Assembly (NCBI GenBank): GCA_016839985.1
Contig: JAEOTG010000212.1
Span: 1-8,944, forward strand
Reading direction: 5' to 3'
DNA: 8,944 bases
From: Candidatus Heimdallarchaeota archaeon
GTDB lineage: Archaea > Asgardarchaeota > Heimdallarchaeia > Heimdallarchaeales > Heimdallarchaeaceae
In this document: in pieces, positions 5,690 to 8,944 of the stretch
Numbering within the stretch: the first letter of the stretch is position 1
Layout: every line of letters begins with the position of its first letter
Notes under the pieces: model-generated
The model's input: only the letters and a program-made list of their open reading frames with translations
What the model was told of the DNA's origin: nothing
Database searches by the model: none
Position numbers and translations under genes: made by a program

Positions 5690-7498
5690 ATGTCTAAGAT
5701 TATAGATGAAAAAACAGGTAAAAGAATAAGGAGTCCAATAGGTGTAATTCTGGGTCATGTAGACTCAGGAAAAACTAGTTTACTGGATAAAGTGAGAGGT
5801 ACAGCTGTTCAAGCAAGAGAAGCTGCAGGTATAACTCAACATGTTGGTGCTTCTTTTTTCCCATCTGAAACAATTATAGATGTTTGTGGTTCTTTAATGA
5901 AGGACGCTAAAGTTAAACTAAACATTCCTGGTGTTCTAATAGTTGATACTCCTGGACATGCTGCGTTTATGAATTTGCGAAAAAGAGGTGCATCAGTAGC
6001 AGATATTGCTATTCTAGTAGTCGACTGTCTTCGGGGTTTTCAAGCTCAAACCTATGAATCTCTTGACATCTTAAGAACACGAAAAACCCCTTTCATTATT
6101 GCTGCCAATAAAATTGATAGAATCTCTTCATGGAAATCTAATCCTGATGCAACATTTTCTGAAACTTATGCTAAACAGATTCAAAAAGCAAGCGAGGATT
6201 TGGATAACCGGATTTATGAAATAATGGGAGAACTTTCAGAAATAGGAATGCGGGGAGATCGTTACGATAAGGTAAAGGATTTCACAAAAGAAATAGCTAT
6301 CGTCCCAACAAGTGCAAAAACAGGTGAAGGTATAGCAGATTTGTTCTTAGTTCTTTCTGGTCTTACACAACAATTCATGATGGAGAAACTAGAATATAGT
6401 GAAGGTCCCGGTGTTGGGACTGTTTTGGAAGTGAAAGATGAAGAAGGATTAGGAACAACAGTAGATGTAATTCTTTACGATGGAGTACTTCGAAAAACAG
6501 ACCAAGTAATTATAGGTGGTAGAGAGAAACCTGCTTTAATAAAAATTAGGGCACTACTAGAACCAAAAGATCTAGATGAAATGAGAGATCCTAAAGACAA
6601 ATTCAAAGGAGTCGATGAGGTATATGCGTCTGCTGGAGTAAAGATTGCAGCTCAAGGATTAGATATGGCTTTAGCGGGAGCTCCTATTCGAGTTGCTCCT
6701 CCAGGAAAGGAAGATGAGGTATATGCTGAAGTGGAATCCGAAATAGAGAGCTTTATAATAGAAACTAAAACCAATGGGATTATACTTAAAGTAGATACAT
6801 TAGGAAGCCTTGAAGCCATTGTGGATATGATTAAAGAAAAGAACATACCAATCCAAAAAGCAGATGTTGGTGACGTTAATAAAAAAGATGTAATAGATGC
6901 TGCAATTGTTGCTGAAAAAACTCCGGAATTTGCATCAATATTATGTTTTAATGCAAACATTCTCCCAGATGCTCAAGAAGAAATTGAAGTGAATGAGATC
7001 ACGGTCTTTTCGAATAATGTTATCTATAATCTAATTGATGATTATGAAAGATGGATGTTGGATACAATAGAAGCAATTAAAGTAGATTCACTTAAGGATT
7101 TAAGGATGCCAGGAAAGGTGGCAATTTTACCAAATCATACATTCCGTTCAAGCAAACCTGCAATAGTTGGTGTAGAAGTTTTAGGTGGAAAGATACATCC
7201 AAAATTGATGCTAATACGTGAAGACAATAGAAGAGTTGGAAGAATACATCAAATTCAAGATAGTCAAGAATCAGTCCAAGAAGCTACTAAAGGAAAACAA
7301 GTTGCTATTTCAATACGAGGACCAACAGTTGGAAGACAAATAAGGGAAGGAGATGTATTGTATATAGATGTGCCAGAAAAACATGCAGTTTTGCTCATGA
7401 AAAAATATCGAGATATGATCACTAATGATGATGCAAAGATATTAGAAGAACTTGCTGCTATAAAGAGAGAGCATGTAAGCAAGTACTGGGGATGGTAA
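5690..7498 (+). CDS. infB: translation initiation factor aIF5B (archaeal IF-2 homologue)
   Basis: Ribosome-dependent GTPase that promotes subunit joining with initiator tRNA in place. The 602 residues are the normal archaeal length, without the N-terminal extension of eukaryotic eIF5B and without an intein. GTPase motifs: G1 GHVDSGKT (22-29), G2 GITQHVGA with T49 (47-54), G3 DTPGH (86-90), G4 NKID (140-143) and G5 SAKTG (208-212). Domain II follows (about 235-345), then domain III (about 365-440), a linker helix and C-terminal domain IV (about 475-565). The frame is open from GTG 5681, but ATG 5690 is chosen. AGTGAT (5680-5685) then serves as the ribosome site four bases upstream, and MSKIIDEKTGKRIRSPIG gives the usual short N-terminus. 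It is single in its own transcription unit here. Confidence 0.97.
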   Translation: MSKIIDEKTGKRIRSPIGVILGHVDSGKTSLLDKVRGTAVQAREAAGITQHVGASFFPSETIIDVCGSLMKDAKVKLNIPGVLIVDTPGHAAFMNLRKRGASVADIAILVVDCLRGFQAQTYESLDILRTRKTPFIIAANKIDRISSWKSNPDATFSETYAKQIQKASEDLDNRIYEIMGELSEIGMRGDRYDKVKDFTKEIAIVPTSAKTGEGIADLFLVLSGLTQQFMMEKLEYSEGPGVGTVLEVKDEEGLGTTVDVILYDGVLRKTDQVIIGGREKPALIKIRALLEPKDLDEMRDPKDKFKGVDEVYASAGVKIAAQGLDMALAGAPIRVAPPGKEDEVYAEVESEIESFIIETKTNGIILKVDTLGSLEAIVDMIKEKNIPIQKADVGDVNKKDVIDAAIVAEKTPEFASILCFNANILPDAQEEIEVNEITVFSNNVIYNLIDDYERWMLDTIEAIKVDSLKDLRMPGKVAILPNHTFRSSKPAIVGVEVLGGKIHPKLMLIREDNRRVGRIHQIQDSQESVQEATKGKQVAISIRGPTVGRQIREGDVLYIDVPEKHAVLLMKKYRDMITNDDAKILEELAAIKREHVSKYWGW

Positions 7499-7521
7499 TT
7501 TACTTTTATATTCGCGATAAA

Positions 7522-7529
7522 CTTAAATA
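7522..7529 (+). promoter_or_regulatory. TATA-like box in the infB/tiaS spacer
   Basis: CTTAAATA in the context GATAAACTTAAATAC resembles an archaeal BRE/TATA element and would place transcription start near 7552, exactly where a hairpin-forming sequence begins. No protein gene follows on this strand. It may be a chance match in the AT-rich 3' flank of infB, and the T6 at 7541-7546 could equally be the infB terminator. Confidence 0.3.
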
Positions 7530-7540
7530 CTTTTATCCTG

Positions 7541-7546
7541 TTTTTT
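7541..7546 (+). terminator. oligo-T terminator of infB
   Basis: Six T in a row, 42 bases after the infB stop and preceded by TTTT at 7531-7534, give the oligo-T pattern used by archaeal RNA polymerase. Confidence 0.4.
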
Positions 7547-7551
7547 CTCTT

Positions 7552-7616
7552 GGTTGAGTAGAATCTTTTTCAGCCAATACTCAGCTAGTTCTTGGGTAAC
7601 CTTGGGGAAGGTTTCC
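7552..7616 (+). ncRNA. possible small structured RNA (or paired 3' untranslated ends)
   Basis: Two hairpins lie back to back. The first pairs GGTTGAGTA (7552-7560) with TACTCAGCT (7578-7586) over nine positions including G.U pairs, with a 17-base loop. The second pairs AACCTT (7598-7603) with AAGGTT (7608-7613) around a GGGG loop and extends past one mismatch to GG/CC (7595-7596 with 7615-7616). A TATA-like box at 7522-7529 is correctly spaced for a start at 7552, and seven T in a row at 7631-7637 could end the transcript. The sequence is not recognised as tRNA, 5S, SRP, RNase P or box C/D RNA. The simpler reading is structured 3' ends of two convergent genes. Confidence 0.25.
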
Positions 7617-7618
7617 TT

Positions 7619-8944
7619 TCAATTATTAGAGATTTTTTTCCACCAATTTTCAATAATTTCAAAACTCTTCTTTCTTTGAACCTTGTATCTTCTTAATGGT
7701 TTTACTAGGTGTCGTTGAGATTGCTCTGGAGGGATATAAGTTCCAAGAGTAATTTTTCTTTGAATAGGGATTTTGATTTTTTGTAGAAATCGATCTTTAT
7801 GACCACACTTTTTGCATTTGTATCCTTTTTCAAAACCATCACTTGTCATTCTTTTCTCACATTTAGGGCAATATGGTGATTCTTCTTTGAATTGTTTTGA
7901 TAGAAAGTAAATGTCACATTTCTCAAGTTGAAGAGTAAAATTTTGGAGTTCAGTTTTATATCTTACTCCTCCATAAGCTACAAGCTTATCTCCAGGTAGT
8001 AGATTTCGAATAACATTTCGGAATTTTTTACTTGGTTCAAAAGCTGCAACATCAACAATTTGATTCTTTTCTAGAATTAATCCTTTAAAGAAAACATGAC
8101 CTCCAAGAAGTGTTTTAGGTTTTTCCACTACTTCAACTTCTCCCTTAAAAACTGAGAAATTTCTTACAATTGATTTTGAGTATTTAAAATGCTGATCAGT
8201 TCCTTGATTAGTGCGAAAAATACAGTAAGAATCTAGAGGTTCATTAATTTCTACTAGTTCTTTAGCTTTCAATAGGGTTTCTGGATTTTCCCCTCTAATT
8301 CCATAAAAAACAGGATCTAATCCAGCTGGATTAATTAGAATCTTTCTTGATTCTTCGTCAATATTATTGAAAACAAAAGGAGAAAGCTGTTCATCCATTC
8401 TTCGTACCGATTCATCGTTTAGACTTCTTTTTTTTCCAATATTACTCACAGTTCTGTATGTTAATATTTCAAAAGTAAAATCTTCTTCTTCAGGATTTAA
8501 TGCGTTACCAACAGCTGCAAGTCCACCAATAATCCCTCTGCCATTTCCAATAAGATGATGTTTAAAACAATTTTTCTCTACAAATTCTTTTGCTTTGGAG
8601 ATTGATATAACCTCAGTCAGTGCTCGAGATGCGAAATCTTGAATCTCCTTCGGTATTTTACCTTTCACAAAAACAACACCAGGATTTGTATCTGGGGCAT
8701 TCTGATGTAATTCTTCTATTGTATTAATTGAGGTTGAAATAACATCTTCAATAAAAACCTCTTGGACTGATACAGTTAGTGCAATAGCACCATTACCTCT
8801 AGTCTTCCAAGGTATATTTGGATTGTTCCTAATCAACCTAGGATAATCAAGAAATTCTACTCTCTCGTGTAATCTATTAATTAGCTCAGTCGCTATATAT
8901 GTTGTACAGCTCCCTTCAAGAGAATCTGTATCGTCGAATCCAAT
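7619..8944 (-). CDS. tiaS: tRNA(Ile2) 2-agmatinylcytidine synthetase TiaS (5' end beyond the window)
   Basis: Attaches agmatine to C34 of the CAU anticodon of tRNA-Ile2 so that it reads AUA, an archaea-specific and normally essential reaction using ATP. The minus frame stays open to the window edge. The first residues visible are IGFDDTDS, the conserved N-terminal motif, so only a few codons should be missing; the visible part is 441 residues against a usual 420-450. Further family marks are PRLIRNNPNIPWKTRGNGA (35-53 of the visible part), HHLIGNGRGIIGGLAA, FYGIRGENPE, FRTNQGTDQH (243-252), an OB-fold stretch (about 275-345) and a C-terminal zinc ribbon CPKC...CKKC (C359, C362, C377, C380). 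A TTG at 8836 lies inside the conserved region and is not the start. Convergent with infB. Confidence 0.95.
   Translation of the reverse strand: MGFDDTDSLEGSCTTYIATELINRLHERVEFLDYPRLIRNNPNIPWKTRGNGAIALTVSVQEVFIEDVISTSINTIEELHQNAPDTNPGVVFVKGKIPKEIQDFASRALTEVISISKAKEFVEKNCFKHHLIGNGRGIIGGLAAVGNALNPEEEDFTFEILTYRTVSNIGKKRSLNDESVRRMDEQLSPFVFNNIDEESRKILINPAGLDPVFYGIRGENPETLLKAKELVEINEPLDSYCIFRTNQGTDQHFKYSKSIVRNFSVFKGEVEVVEKPKTLLGGHVFFKGLILEKNQIVDVAAFEPSKKFRNVIRNLLPGDKLVAYGGVRYKTELQNFTLQLEKCDIYFLSKQFKEESPYCPKCEKRMTSDGFEKGYKCKKCGHKDRFLQKIKIPIQRKITLGTYIPPEQSQRHLVKPLRRYKVQRKKSFEIIENWWKKISNN

Noticed and set aside
5690..7498. Intein in aIF5B
   Set aside because: aIF5B genes in some archaea carry inteins near the GTPase motifs, but all motifs here are continuous and the length is that of an intein-free protein.
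7552..7616. tRNA or box C/D guide RNA in the infB/tiaS spacer
   Set aside because: No T-loop consensus, no seven-base acceptor closure, and no RUGAUGA box C paired with a CUGA box D on either strand.

Overview
The window is an AT-rich (about two thirds A+T by eye) stretch of archaeal chromosome. Every recognisable gene is archaeal in type: mevalonate kinase next to isopentenyl phosphate kinase (the archaeal route to membrane isoprenoids), ribosomal proteins eL8/L7Ae, eS28 and eL24, nucleoside diphosphate kinase, the archaeal/eukaryotic initiation factor aIF5B, and the archaea-only tRNA-Ile2 enzyme TiaS. Start sites are preceded by GGTGA-type Shine-Dalgarno sequences and by TATA-like boxes, as in archaea. 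Low GC, the L7Ae sequence and a large secreted beta-helix/TSP3 surface protein would suit an Asgard archaeon (Heimdall- or Loki-like), but that placement is an impression from memory and needs a phylogeny.

Layout. 12-1794 (+): mvk and ipk, overlapping by 20 bases, two successive kinases of isoprenoid synthesis. 1795-1866: leader of the L7Ae gene, holding a possible kink-turn that encloses the ribosome binding site. 1867-2661 (+): a compact ribosomal operon, L7Ae - S28e - L24e, followed by a T-rich terminator. 2766-3215 (+): ndk with its own TATA box. 3216-3280: convergent spacer with a perfect 9-bp hairpin. 3281-5512 (-): a 743-residue secreted, membrane-anchored parallel beta-helix protein with a TSP3-like calcium-binding stalk. 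5513-5689: divergent promoter region. 5690-7498 (+): infB (aIF5B). 7499-7618: convergent spacer with a promoter-like box and two hairpins, possibly a small RNA. 7619-8944 (-): tiaS, whose N-terminus runs off the right edge of the window.

How it fits together. The plus-strand genes from L7Ae to aIF5B form a translation cluster (ribosomal proteins, NTP supply, subunit joining) of a kind found in this order in many archaea. Here the beta-helix gene lies on the opposite strand between ndk and infB and interrupts it. TiaS adds a further translation function (decoding of AUA). Several starts should be placed inside the longest open frames: L7Ae at 1867, S28e at 2240, aIF5B at 5690. TiaS must be extended to the window edge. 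No transposase, CRISPR array, rRNA or tRNA was recognised. The most interesting item is the candidate L7Ae autoregulatory kink-turn; the rest is mostly conserved housekeeping.
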